A DNA stretch of 64,000 nucleotides. Source: Phycisphaerae bacterium (lineage in GTDB: Bacteria; Planctomycetota; Phycisphaerae; SM23-33). Location: positions 50,690 to 114,689 of the forward strand of contig JASLNT010000114.1 in NCBI GenBank assembly GCA_030745875.1. The letters run 5' to 3'. Position numbers and translations under genes: made by a program. How positions within the stretch are numbered: position 1 is the first letter of the stretch; each line of letters begins with the position of its first letter. This document shows positions 25,001-31,960 of this stretch, one piece after another. The notes beneath the pieces were generated by a model. The model worked only from the letters and a program-made list of their open reading frames with translations. It ran no database searches and had not been told where the DNA came from.

Positions 25001-26817
25001 TCCTCCAGCAGCTTCCGGTATTCGGCGGTCTCTTCGGGGTTCACGCGTATTACGGGAACTTCGGTGGTGCTGGCAAGTCCGCGAACGGTTTCGGCGATGC
25101 TCTGGACGTCCGTGCGGGCGCCGAGAACGTCGAAATCGAGTTCCGGCGTGGTTTGGTGGCCGGTCATTCCCGTAGTCGAGTTGTCCAGAATGATGAACGT
25201 GATGTTCTGCCCGAGCTTTATCGCCTGGCTGATCGCCAGCACTCCGCTGTGGAAGAACGTCGAGTCGCCCATGAAGACCGCTTCGCTGTTGTCAATGAAG
25301 GGATCTGTTCCGCTTCCTGTTCCGCCTCCAAGGCCCATGCCCGACAAGTCGTGCATGAGCGGTGCGTTGGGCGGGAACATTAACATCGTGTAGCAACCGA
25401 TATCTCCGTGGAAGACCACGTCCATCGGTCCGCGTTTGTGGACGCGTCGCATGTAGTCGGCGTCCATGAAATGCTTCTTCACCTGCAGGCACAGCGCAGC
25501 GGAGTCTCGGTGCGGGCATCCCGGGCAGAAGGACGGGATTCTCGGCGGCAGCGCCCCGACGCGGATCTGGTTGGCGGTGTCGATCACGCCGAGTTCGCGA
25601 TCCATTGTTGCGTACGATTCGTCGTCGATTGCGACCTGGACCTCCCCGGGTCGATCGGCCCGGTCGGTGCTGTCGGCCCAGCGGATAAAGGGCGCCAACC
25701 GCTCGGTGATGATGGACGGATGCAGACCGGCGACGTGCGGAAGGGGTTCGAGCCCGGCGGGGAATTGCTTGCCCCAGACCTCCATGTCCGCGGGCATATT
25801 TCCCTGCTGTCGATCGTTCAATACGATCTGGGCGACCTGCTCTTCGATGAATCCGCGCCTCTCCTCCACCACTACGATGCGTTTGCATTGTCTGGCCAGG
25901 CGGGCGATCATTTCGGGGTCCACCGGGTAGGTCATGCCCAGCTTGAGAACCGGGAACCGCCCCAGGTTTCCGCTTTCCATCAGCGACTGGGTGAGGTATC
26001 CGTACGCCAGCCCGCTGGTGATGAATCCCAGCGGACGCTTGTCTCCGTCGTCGGCCTGATGCTCGATACGGTTCACGCCAAGCTGCCTGGCGGCCTTCAT
26101 CGCCCTGGCGTGCCTCGGTCCGAGCGACGCCTCCTGCCACCACGTTCGAGGCGGTAGGAGGACCCGCGTGTCCAGATCGATTTCCGCGGTGTCGAGCACC
26201 ATCTTCTGGTGCGTGTTGAACGTCGGGAACTGATTCGGCGAGCACTGGACCGTTCCGCCGCCGTCGGCGAGGTTGGTGGTGATGATATATCCCATGTACA
26301 GTTCGGACCGTCGCGAGATCTTGAAAGCCAGATCCACGAAGTCTTTGACTTCCTGCGCGTTGGACGGTTCGATCACCGGGATGTAAAGGTGTTTGGAGAT
26401 GTACCGGCTGTCGGAGGCGACTTGCGTGGAATCTGACCACGGGTCGTCTCCGTATATGACGATCGCCCCGCCGTTCTTGTGCGCTCCGGCGAGGTTTCCA
26501 AGCGCCAGTGCGTCAGCGGCCACATGTACGCCGACGCTCTTCATCGCGATCATGGCGCGGCATCCGATTGACTGGGCTCCGTTGAGCATAGCCCCCGCCA
26601 GCGCCTCGTTGTTGTTGATTGCGGCGCGGATGCCCTTTTCCAGCAGGAGTTCTCTGATGTACAGCATCGAATCGAAGAACCCTGCAATCGGGCTGCCCGG
26701 GTAGCCTGCAAGAAGGTGTACGCCCCCCTCGGTTTCCAGGGCGCCTTTAAGGATGAGCTCGCTACCGCTGAAGATCTCGGGGCCTTCATCGGTCAAAAAT
26801 CTAGAGTCAACAGCCAT
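22099..26817 (-). CDS. indolepyruvate:ferredoxin oxidoreductase (alpha-beta) fused to GltD-type NADPH-dependent flavoprotein
   Basis: 1572 residues in one frame. Residues ~15-430 form the pyrimidine and transketolase-C-like part of a 2-oxoacid:ferredoxin oxidoreductase alpha subunit (LILKGALETEGGVHLLAGYP); ~430-625 the thiamine-diphosphate domain (FCPGCPHRDS, GDSTFFHSGVL…DNSTTGMTG); ~655-705 a Cys-rich iron-sulfur segment (C657/C660/C663/C669, C690/C696/C702); ~740-950 the IorB/gamma domain (CCLTGVGGMGIGT); ~950-1160 a helical linker; and ~1166-1572 a complete GltD-like module with its own N-terminal Cys cluster (CIQCMNPRCLEVGCP, ICPAPCQTQC), an FAD site GSGPAG (~1274) and an NADP site GGGDTG (~1402). 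IOR oxidatively decarboxylates aryl pyruvates to acyl-CoA; the GltD module would connect the electrons to NAD(P)H. The NADP link is inferred. NAD kinase lies 72 bases upstream; nth follows. Confidence 0.9.
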   Translation of the reverse strand: MAVDSRFLTDEGPEIFSGSELILKGALETEGGVHLLAGYPGSPIAGFFDSMLYIRELLLEKGIRAAINNNEALAGAMLNGAQSIGCRAMIAMKSVGVHVAADALALGNLAGAHKNGGAIVIYGDDPWSDSTQVASDSRYISKHLYIPVIEPSNAQEVKDFVDLAFKISRRSELYMGYIITTNLADGGGTVQCSPNQFPTFNTHQKMVLDTAEIDLDTRVLLPPRTWWQEASLGPRHARAMKAARQLGVNRIEHQADDGDKRPLGFITSGLAYGYLTQSLMESGNLGRFPVLKLGMTYPVDPEMIARLARQCKRIVVVEERRGFIEEQVAQIVLNDRQQGNMPADMEVWGKQFPAGLEPLPHVAGLHPSIITERLAPFIRWADSTDRADRPGEVQVAIDDESYATMDRELGVIDTANQIRVGALPPRIPSFCPGCPHRDSAALCLQVKKHFMDADYMRRVHKRGPMDVVFHGDIGCYTMLMFPPNAPLMHDLSGMGLGGGTGSGTDPFIDNSEAVFMGDSTFFHSGVLAISQAIKLGQNITFIILDNSTTGMTGHQTTPELDFDVLGARTDVQSIAETVRGLASTTEVPVIRVNPEETAEYRKLLEDSFLAPGVKVIIADKECGITRQRRLRREQRQIVRDRGYLPKAQHVNVNAEICRFCLACAELTGCPGLKHVRTDYGEKIDTDLSWCVGDGACRRVGACSSFERITVKRKRPPKSRVPELHLDEIPEPAQRPRGELWRCCLTGVGGMGIGTVTSIVVRAGHYEGYKVVFVDKKGLAIRNGGVVSQVVYNIADKPVTASIPYGKADLLLGVDILEAARAMDPNGRIRAACPETTAAVINTDKISTINGVMGTDDFDPDELEKTIRSQTRESDYMARNIAAICEKYLGSKVYANLMMLGFAFQKGLVPVSMHSIAWAIKDTIRAHAKQNLYAFNMGRKLVVQPDLFRGPPKRTGWAETLEDKYRWTVRRYRAGRKIGKELRQLGAELIADLPELDDTLKRDIIVRLYDTMRWGGTPYARQYADTVRAVYKHDDPQAGYPAARAVAHTLAGSMLIKDIFFTAELATSPEKLNRDREKYDVNPANGDRISYRHLLNVTLPLPFWNPTINVSAPSWLMQIIKRMRWMRRILPGWNRAKNDILQRYRQAVADFLAAEPGDAEALAGLQGGICIQCMNPRCLEVGCPLENRIPEWVELAASNRWRQAAEELHETNNFPEFTARICPAPCQTQCKSAINSSAVEIRQAELAIIDKAFTEGWIKPQKPDVKTGKSVAIVGSGPAGLAAAQQLARAGHDVTVFESDDDIGGLLRYGVPEFRLEKELIDRRVRQLADEGVTFKTATTVGVDITAIKLREQFDAVCLATGATAPRDLDLPGRKLNGIHFALDYLAGRQPISARDKSVVVIGGGDTGNDCVETALEQGAKSVVQLEILPEDKVANDPTHDNHASDRIDRRWLVQTREFHGNDHLTEVAATEIQWTRRSDGMNEPVAVQGGDFTIPADIALLAVGFNRTVDENLAGQLGLTTDDDGGMFVERYSTSVDGVFAAGDTVSGPALVVNAIRSGRKAAAQINSYLGR

Positions 26818-26826
26818 TGTTCGATC

Positions 26827-26856
26827 ATTCTATGAAACTACCGCGCGAACTCCCAA
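26827..26856 (-). promoter_or_regulatory. possible promoter at the oxidoreductase fusion start
   Basis: Minus strand TTGGGA (26856-26851), an 18-base spacer and TAGAAT (26832-26827), ending 9 bases before the ATG. No ribosome-binding sequence is visible before the ATG, so a transcript from here would be leaderless or have a leader of only a few bases. Confidence 0.35.
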
Positions 26857-26889
26857 GACAATTTCCGCGCTGGCGGTTTCCGGGGGGCT

Positions 26890-27738
26890 TTATTGTGTGT
26901 GATGCGGGCTCTGCCCCCACTTGAGCTTGGTCCTTAGAGTCTGGAAGAAACCATTTGCCGGATGCGGGACGATCTGCGTGGGGCGTTCGGCGCGATTGAT
27001 TTCGATGACGTCTCCGTTGCTTAGTCCGCGCGTCAACTGCCCGTCGACCATGACCGATGTGCCTTCGTTGACCCTGAGGGCTCGGATCCTGATAGTCTCG
27101 TCGATCTGCACGACTATCGGTCTCATCGACAGCGTGTGAGCGGCCAGGGGCGACATAACTACTGCATCCAAAGTAGGTTCTATGATAGGTCCGCCCGCGG
27201 ACATGTTATATCCGGTCGATCCGGTGGGGGTTGCGATTACAAGTCCGTCACCGAGGTATCGAGCGATGTGTTCGGCGCCTCTGGCGACATCCAGTTCGAT
27301 CATCCTGAACGGTTTTCCGGCGGATACCGCTACTTCGTTGGCTACCGGTGAGTTGAAAGTCTCCCTTCCGTCCTGCAGAACCGAGACGTTCAGCAGCATG
27401 CGTTTGTTCGGTGGGATATCGCCCGCCAGCACCGCGTCGAAATGCTCTCGCATCTGTTCGATATTGAATTCCGCCAGGAATCCCAGCTTGCCCATGTTCA
27501 CCCCGAGCAGGGGCGTATCGGTTCGGGCCAGCGCGCGCGCCGCGGCCAGGATAGTACCGTCCCCCCCGAGCACGATGCACAGATCCGCCTGCGGGAGGTC
27601 TCCATTGCCCAGTTCCTTCACGCTCAGCGTTGCTACGACTTCAGCCCGCTGCTGGATCCACGGTTGGAGTGCGCCGATCTGATCGGAGACGCCCTGCTTC
27701 GAGTAGTTGGCCAGTATTAGTACTTTCTTGTCCGACAT
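26890..27738 (-). CDS. nadK: NAD kinase
   Basis: 282 residues, typical length. Phosphorylates NAD+ to NADP+ with ATP or polyphosphate, in the cytosol. Diagnostic motifs are all present: GGDGT at 58-62 in LCIVLGGDGTILAAAR, the NE/D segment ANEVAVSAGK, the glycine-rich ATPTGSTGYNMSAGGPII loop and the C-terminal SVMVDGQ. AGGA lies about 10 bases before the start. The UDP-GlcNAc pyrophosphorylase gene ends 21 bases upstream and the oxidoreductase-GltD fusion begins 72 bases downstream, all in the same direction. NADP+ supply next to a putative NADP-linked oxidoreductase may be functionally meaningful, although that is only context. Confidence 0.97.
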   Translation of the reverse strand: MSDKKVLILANYSKQGVSDQIGALQPWIQQRAEVVATLSVKELGNGDLPQADLCIVLGGDGTILAAARALARTDTPLLGVNMGKLGFLAEFNIEQMREHFDAVLAGDIPPNKRMLLNVSVLQDGRETFNSPVANEVAVSAGKPFRMIELDVARGAEHIARYLGDGLVIATPTGSTGYNMSAGGPIIEPTLDAVVMSPLAAHTLSMRPIVVQIDETIRIRALRVNEGTSVMVDGQLTRGLSNGDVIEINRAERPTQIVPHPANGFFQTLRTKLKWGQSPHHTQ

Positions 27739-27759
27739 TGTCGAGTATCCTGTTTGCGG

Positions 27760-29208
27760 TTATTTCGTACCGCCGATTTGTCCGCGTGATCCGAGGTATA
27801 GTTGTTGACCGCTGGCTATGGTGAGTCCCGGTTCGAGTTTGGCTGCGAGTTCCTCGGCGCTGTCGGCGAACAGGGGCGAGATTTCGATAGCGGCGGCTAC
27901 TTGTCCGTCGGCGTCCAGGGGCAGGTCGACGCCCGCCTCCTCAAGCCAATTGGCGGCGCGTCGGACCTGGTGGTGCAGGCAGGTCATCGGCGAGTCGAGC
28001 CCTTCGGCGTTCTTGATCGGGCTGAACTCTTCGTCTCGCTGCGTTTCCAGGATTAACGTTTTGTCGGCCAGCGAAAGGGCGTCGAAGACGAACATTTCGA
28101 GCTTTATCGCGTTGAATTGATCCGGCGTGATTTTCTTTCCGGTTGCGTCTATGTGGGGCACCTTCTTTTCTGCGCGGTGGAACGGAAGGGAGCAACCTCC
28201 GTCCTTTGTGAGTCGCTCGACAAACGAACGGTTCAGGATGTGGATTGCGATCGATCCGGCGGAGAATTTCAGGAATCCCTGATCGTTAGTGCACATCGCC
28301 AGTTCATCGGGCATGTCTGAATACTCGATTACCGACGTCTTACCGTCGACTACGCAGAAGTTGCCCAGCTTCTCCATCGGGTCGCGCTTCGGCAGGGCTT
28401 TGGCGCTCATCTCGGACCCGTGCAGGTCGTGCAGACCGATGAACAGCGGATCGATGCACCTGACCATCGGATTGTCGACCTGGAAGTAGCTTATCAGCGC
28501 GGCGCCCCGGGCGGCCATGTCGTCCAGCGAACCGCTCTTTCGCAACGCCGGGAGGATTCCACCGTGTCCGTCGGGGCTCATCGCCAGGGAGCCTTTGGAT
28601 TTCAGCAGGAGCTTACCGTCCAAACCTATCGCCGGCATCGCGCCTTGCCGGAAGCACCGCACGTTGTCCGGTTCCAGACCGAAATAATGGTTTCGCCTCA
28701 GGAACGCCTTGGTCTGCGTGTCGTTGGTCCGGCTGGTCATTATGTACCAGGGAATCGCCTTTCCCGACCGGTTGGAGGCGGCTTGTATTTGCTCGGCGAA
28801 GACCTGAAAGAGCGGTTTCTTCGCTACGGGCGTGGCTTGGAAGCATCCTTTGGGCCCGTCGAATCCGAGTCTGGTTCCCTGTCCTCCCGCCACGACGCAG
28901 GCGGCGACTGCTCCTTCAGCCAGCAGCTGGTTTCCGCGGTCTTTGGCCTGTTGATAGAATTCGGCTTGTTCGGCGGTTACGGGCTTGTGGGGCAGCACGG
29001 GCGGTGGTGCGACATCGGTGTGTTCGAACCCCAGCGGCGCCTCAGAGGAAAATTGTTCGATATAGTCCCGCAACTGCTCGAAGTTTACGGTTTCCAACTG
29101 CTCCAGCAGGGCGTCTTGTGCGGCTGCGCCCAGCTCATCCCAAAACGTCAGCAGGTGCTCCTGCTCGCAATTCTGGAGTTTCCGCCTCATTCTTGTGAGT
29201 TCAGCCAT
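27760..29208 (-). CDS. UDP-N-acetylglucosamine pyrophosphorylase, eukaryote-type UAP/UDPGP family
   Basis: 482 residues, the length of the UDPGP family (eukaryotic UAP1/AGX1-like) rather than of bacterial GlmU. Forms UDP-sugar plus pyrophosphate from UTP and a sugar-1-phosphate. Visible: the nucleotide loop CVVAGGQGTRLGFDGPKGCF (Gly-rich GGxGTRLG then PKG), PWYIMTSRTNDTQT, GSLAMSPDGHGGI with the family's P-x-G-H-G motif, YFQVDNPMVRCIDP (metal-binding Asp), EYSDMPDE and IKLEMFVFDAL. The family members act on GlcNAc-1-P or Glc/Gal-1-P; the motif spacing favours GlcNAc-1-P, so the substrate is probable and not certain. A strong promoter (TTGACA-17-TATATA) lies 39 bases upstream, making this the first gene of a cluster with nadK, the oxidoreductase fusion and nth. 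GGGAG/AGGAC precedes the start. Confidence 0.9.
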   Translation of the reverse strand: MAELTRMRRKLQNCEQEHLLTFWDELGAAAQDALLEQLETVNFEQLRDYIEQFSSEAPLGFEHTDVAPPPVLPHKPVTAEQAEFYQQAKDRGNQLLAEGAVAACVVAGGQGTRLGFDGPKGCFQATPVAKKPLFQVFAEQIQAASNRSGKAIPWYIMTSRTNDTQTKAFLRRNHYFGLEPDNVRCFRQGAMPAIGLDGKLLLKSKGSLAMSPDGHGGILPALRKSGSLDDMAARGAALISYFQVDNPMVRCIDPLFIGLHDLHGSEMSAKALPKRDPMEKLGNFCVVDGKTSVIEYSDMPDELAMCTNDQGFLKFSAGSIAIHILNRSFVERLTKDGGCSLPFHRAEKKVPHIDATGKKITPDQFNAIKLEMFVFDALSLADKTLILETQRDEEFSPIKNAEGLDSPMTCLHHQVRRAANWLEEAGVDLPLDADGQVAAAIEISPLFADSAEELAAKLEPGLTIASGQQLYLGSRGQIGGTK

Positions 29209-29246
29209 GTTGTCCTATCTCCCGGCCCGGTGCGTATGATGATGGC

Positions 29247-29275
29247 TATATACTTGGGTTGGTGCGGTCTGTCAA
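29247..29275 (-). promoter_or_regulatory. strong sigma70-type promoter of the UAP-nadK cluster
   Basis: Minus strand TTGACA (29275-29270), a 17-base spacer and TATATA (29252-29247), 39 bases before the pyrophosphorylase start. This is the best promoter match in the window. Confidence 0.75.
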
Positions 29276-29759
29276 CTATATTGGCCTTGTCGAAAGCAGT
29301 AATCGGCCCTATAATTAAAGTGGAAAGATAAATTGAGGCTTCGAGAAGAGGCTGATCGACCGCGCAAGTGCACCGCAATCATTTATTCTGATCCGGCGAG
29401 CTTTCGTCAGGCGTTGGCGTCAATCACTTCTCAAGCCGCGTCCGGTTTTGTATTCCGGGCGGATTTCAGTCAGTTGTCTTATTCGATAACTGCTGTGTCT
29501 TGTGTATGTTGGCGGTAGATGTTTGTTCGTATTATATATATAAGGTTGCATACCGCCCCCCGCAGGTGTACAGTGACCGCGTCTTTGGGTTCTGTTGCCC
29601 CACAGACCAGATCGAATTGACAACTAGTATCAGGCTGGTGTCGTCCACCAGCCAAGTCGCAACGTGCTGTGCTGACCGTAGTCGTGAAAGGTATTATTAA
29701 TAGCTTTTTTCTCATGCGGTTCAGCCGGACCCAGCGGCGCATTTTTAGGAGATAGTATC
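29276..29759. other. intergenic region between UAP and pseudopilin, AT-rich centre
   Basis: No gene is supported here. The centre (about 29500-29550) is unusually AT-rich, with a run of TA steps at 29530-29541 that could hold a -10 element for the pseudopilin gene; no convincing -35 partner is seen. AGGAG at 29747-29751 is the pseudopilin ribosome-binding site. A long leader is likely. Confidence 0.5.
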
Positions 29760-30614
29760 ATGAGACGGACCAGAGGTTTTACATTGGTTGAGCTGCTGGT
29801 GGTTATCGCGATTATCGCGATTCTGGCGACTCTGTTGATGCCCACCGTGCAGAAGGCGCGTGAACTGGCCAACCAGGCCGCATGCACCGCCAACCTCAAC
29901 GGTATCGGCAAGGGCGTCGCAATGTTCGCCGCCGAAGACACCAACGCCAAGTTCCCGCTGCTGTGGAACACCGGCAGGCCCGAGTCGAAGATCCAGTGGA
30001 ACGATTCAGCCAAAGATATCGAACTGCTGAAGACCGAACTGAAGGGCAGAGAAGCCGGCATGCAGAACATGTGGGTGCTGATCGACAAAGGTCACGTTGC
30101 CGAGAACGCCTTCGGATGCCGATCGGACAGTTTCTACACCACCCGCGAGTTCACGAGCAACACCGACCGGCAGGAGAACAAAGTAGGTTGGCGGTCGTCG
30201 GCGCAGTTTTCCTACGGGCTGCACTATCCGTACAGGAACAAGACCGCACCCGATCCGAACAACCCTCTGCGGGGCAGGAATCCGGCGTATCTGGGTCCGC
30301 AGTTGAAGGGTTCATTTGTTATCATGGCTGACAAAAGCCCCTACGAAGAAGGCGAGCCTGTAGGCATACAGGGCGTCAGCTCCACCAGGGAGCCGTCCAA
30401 CCACGATAAGCACGGTGAGGTGTATCTGGCGTACGGCGGTCAGGTGGATATGAAGAAGAGTCTCAGCGACTCCAACGTCAATGGCGACGATATCTACACG
30501 ATCAACCAGGATCCGGACGTCAGTAACGAAGATGCGGAGACGCCCGCAAACGATAGTGACCAGTACATTACTCCGCATCCGATCGAAGCCATCGCTCCGG
30601 ACACGACTGAGTAA
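29760..30614 (+). CDS. type II secretion/type IV pilin-like pseudopilin
   Basis: 284 residues. The N-terminus MRRTRG-FTLVELLVVIAIIAILATLL is a textbook prepilin leader with cleavage after Gly6 and a Glu at mature position 5, followed by a single membrane helix. The rest (N-G-I-G-K-G-V-A-M-F region, then a soluble beta-rich domain with GLHYPYRNKTAPDPNNPLRG and a Ser/Asp-rich tail) matches the H-X9-DG/DUF1559-like pseudopilins that are highly multiplied in planctomycetes. They are thought to be assembled by a type II secretion-like machine; the specific role is unknown. A clean AGGAG site sits 8 bases before the start, and a strong terminator follows 47 bases after the stop, so it is monocistronic. 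Surrounding genes are unrelated. Confidence 0.93.
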   Translation: MRRTRGFTLVELLVVIAIIAILATLLMPTVQKARELANQAACTANLNGIGKGVAMFAAEDTNAKFPLLWNTGRPESKIQWNDSAKDIELLKTELKGREAGMQNMWVLIDKGHVAENAFGCRSDSFYTTREFTSNTDRQENKVGWRSSAQFSYGLHYPYRNKTAPDPNNPLRGRNPAYLGPQLKGSFVIMADKSPYEEGEPVGIQGVSSTREPSNHDKHGEVYLAYGGQVDMKKSLSDSNVNGDDIYTINQDPDVSNEDAETPANDSDQYITPHPIEAIAPDTTE

Positions 30615-30660
30615 CCTGCTCAAAGGCGCATTGCGTCATTGAGAATTGCGGTAGCACTGG

Positions 30661-30695
30661 CGGGGCGGCCCGAAAGGGTCGCCCCGTACTTTTTT
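30661..30695 (+). terminator. rho-independent terminator of the pseudopilin gene
   Basis: An 11-bp stem (30661-30671 with 30676-30686, one G-T pair) closed by a GAAA tetraloop, followed by TAC and a run of six T (30690-30695). Confidence 0.93.
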
Positions 30696-30757
30696 GTTGA
30701 TTCGCACCGTCGGGCCGGAGATGCGAGTTCCTCGATCTCCATCGGCCCCGCCGCATA

Positions 30758-30766
30758 TGCTATAAT
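30758..30766 (+). promoter_or_regulatory. extended -10 promoter of the phoH cluster
   Basis: TGCTATAAT: a TG dinucleotide one base before a perfect TATAAT (30761-30766). The -35 region (TCCATC at 17 bases) is weak, as usual for extended -10 promoters. It lies between the pseudopilin terminator and phoH, 83 bases before the phoH start. Confidence 0.6.
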
Positions 30767-30848
30767 ACTCACGATTGAAACATCGCCGATCGACAAGTCC
30801 GCGGCGGGATCTTATTCCCGGGCGCGGCGGCGAGAAGAGAATTGAAAC

Positions 30849-31787
30849 GTGGAACTCAGCATAAAACTTGAAGACCCGCCAAAGGCTCCGATGTTGTTCG
30901 GCCCGGCGGACAGGCATCTGAAACTTATCCGCGACAGTCTCGCGGTGCAGATTGTCGCGCGCGCAGGGACCGTCAAGATAATCGGACCGCCCAAGCGGGT
31001 TTCGCTGGCCGCTGCCGTCCTGGAAACACTGCAGCGAGCGATCAGGCGGAACCGCCCGGTAGGCGTAAGCACCGTTACCGATGCGATTGCGCAGGCGGCG
31101 TGTTCGGCTCCGGGAGATGGCGACAGCGACATACTGGATGTCTACGTATCGGGCAAGCCCGTGCGCCCGAAGACCCCGGGGCAGCACCGTTACGTAGAGG
31201 CTATGCACAAATGCGATCTGGTGTTCTGCACGGGACCGGCGGGGACGGGGAAAACGTATCTCGCTGTCGCGGTGGCGGTGCACATGCTCAAGACCGATCA
31301 GGCCAAGCGCCTGATCCTCGTTCGCCCCGCGGTTGAAGCCGGTGAAAAACTGGGCTTCCTGCCCGGAGACATGCAAGCCAAGGTCAACCCGTACCTAAGA
31401 CCGCTGCTGGACGCCCTGAACGACATGATGACGTTCGATCAGGTGCGCCGCTTTATGGACAACGACGTAATCGAGATTATACCGCTGGCGTTCATGCGCG
31501 GGCGGACTCTGAACGATTCGGTGATAATCCTTGACGAAGCACAGAACGCGACGGCTTCACAAATGTTGATGTTCCTGACGCGCATGGGCAACGGGTCGAA
31601 AATGATAGTCACCGGAGACGGCAGTCAAACCGATCTTCCGGACGGATCTCTCAGCGGGCTGGCCGATGCGAAACGAAGACTCTCGGGAATCAAGGGGCTC
31701 GATTTCGTCCATCTGGACCGCCATGACATTGTCCGCCATCGTCTCGTGCAGAATATCGTTGAAGCCTACGGTCGCGACGACAAGTAG
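30849..31787 (+). CDS. PhoH-family ATPase (PhoL/YbeZ)
   Basis: 312 residues. PhoH-like P-loop ATPase linked to RNA metabolism; neighbours YbeY in many bacteria. Walker A CTGPAGTGKTYLA (GPAGTGKT at 129-136), the PhoH signature LVRPAVEAGEKLGFLPGD, IEIIPLAFMRGRTLND and Walker B VIILDEAQNAT followed by SKMIVTGDGSQTDLP are all intact. The N-terminal ~100 residues form the KH-like domain usual for this subfamily (HLKLIRDSLAVQIVARAGTVKI). The start is GTG, with a GAAGAGA sequence upstream; no better ATG exists. It is followed by pgpH (173 bases later) and ybeY, the common phoH-7TM/HD-ybeY cluster. Cytosolic. Confidence 0.93.
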   Translation: MELSIKLEDPPKAPMLFGPADRHLKLIRDSLAVQIVARAGTVKIIGPPKRVSLAAAVLETLQRAIRRNRPVGVSTVTDAIAQAACSAPGDGDSDILDVYVSGKPVRPKTPGQHRYVEAMHKCDLVFCTGPAGTGKTYLAVAVAVHMLKTDQAKRLILVRPAVEAGEKLGFLPGDMQAKVNPYLRPLLDALNDMMTFDQVRRFMDNDVIEIIPLAFMRGRTLNDSVIILDEAQNATASQMLMFLTRMGNGSKMIVTGDGSQTDLPDGSLSGLADAKRRLSGIKGLDFVHLDRHDIVRHRLVQNIVEAYGRDDK

Positions 31788-31960
31788 TTCCGCGTGAAAA
31801 CCTCGCTCTCGGCTCATTTGGTCCCTGGAAAACACCGATCAGGTATAACATGGCAGGATAAACTGTGATTGCATGCCTTGAGTAATGTTTGGATAATCAC
31901 ATCCAGGCATTTGGGCGCCATTGGGACGCTGACTGGAATACTTCTACTCGCTAGTGGCCG

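Noticed and set aside
29617..29645. TTGACA at 29617 as a pseudopilin promoter
   Set aside because: No -10 sequence lies at 16-18 bases; the nearby TAGTAT is only two bases away.
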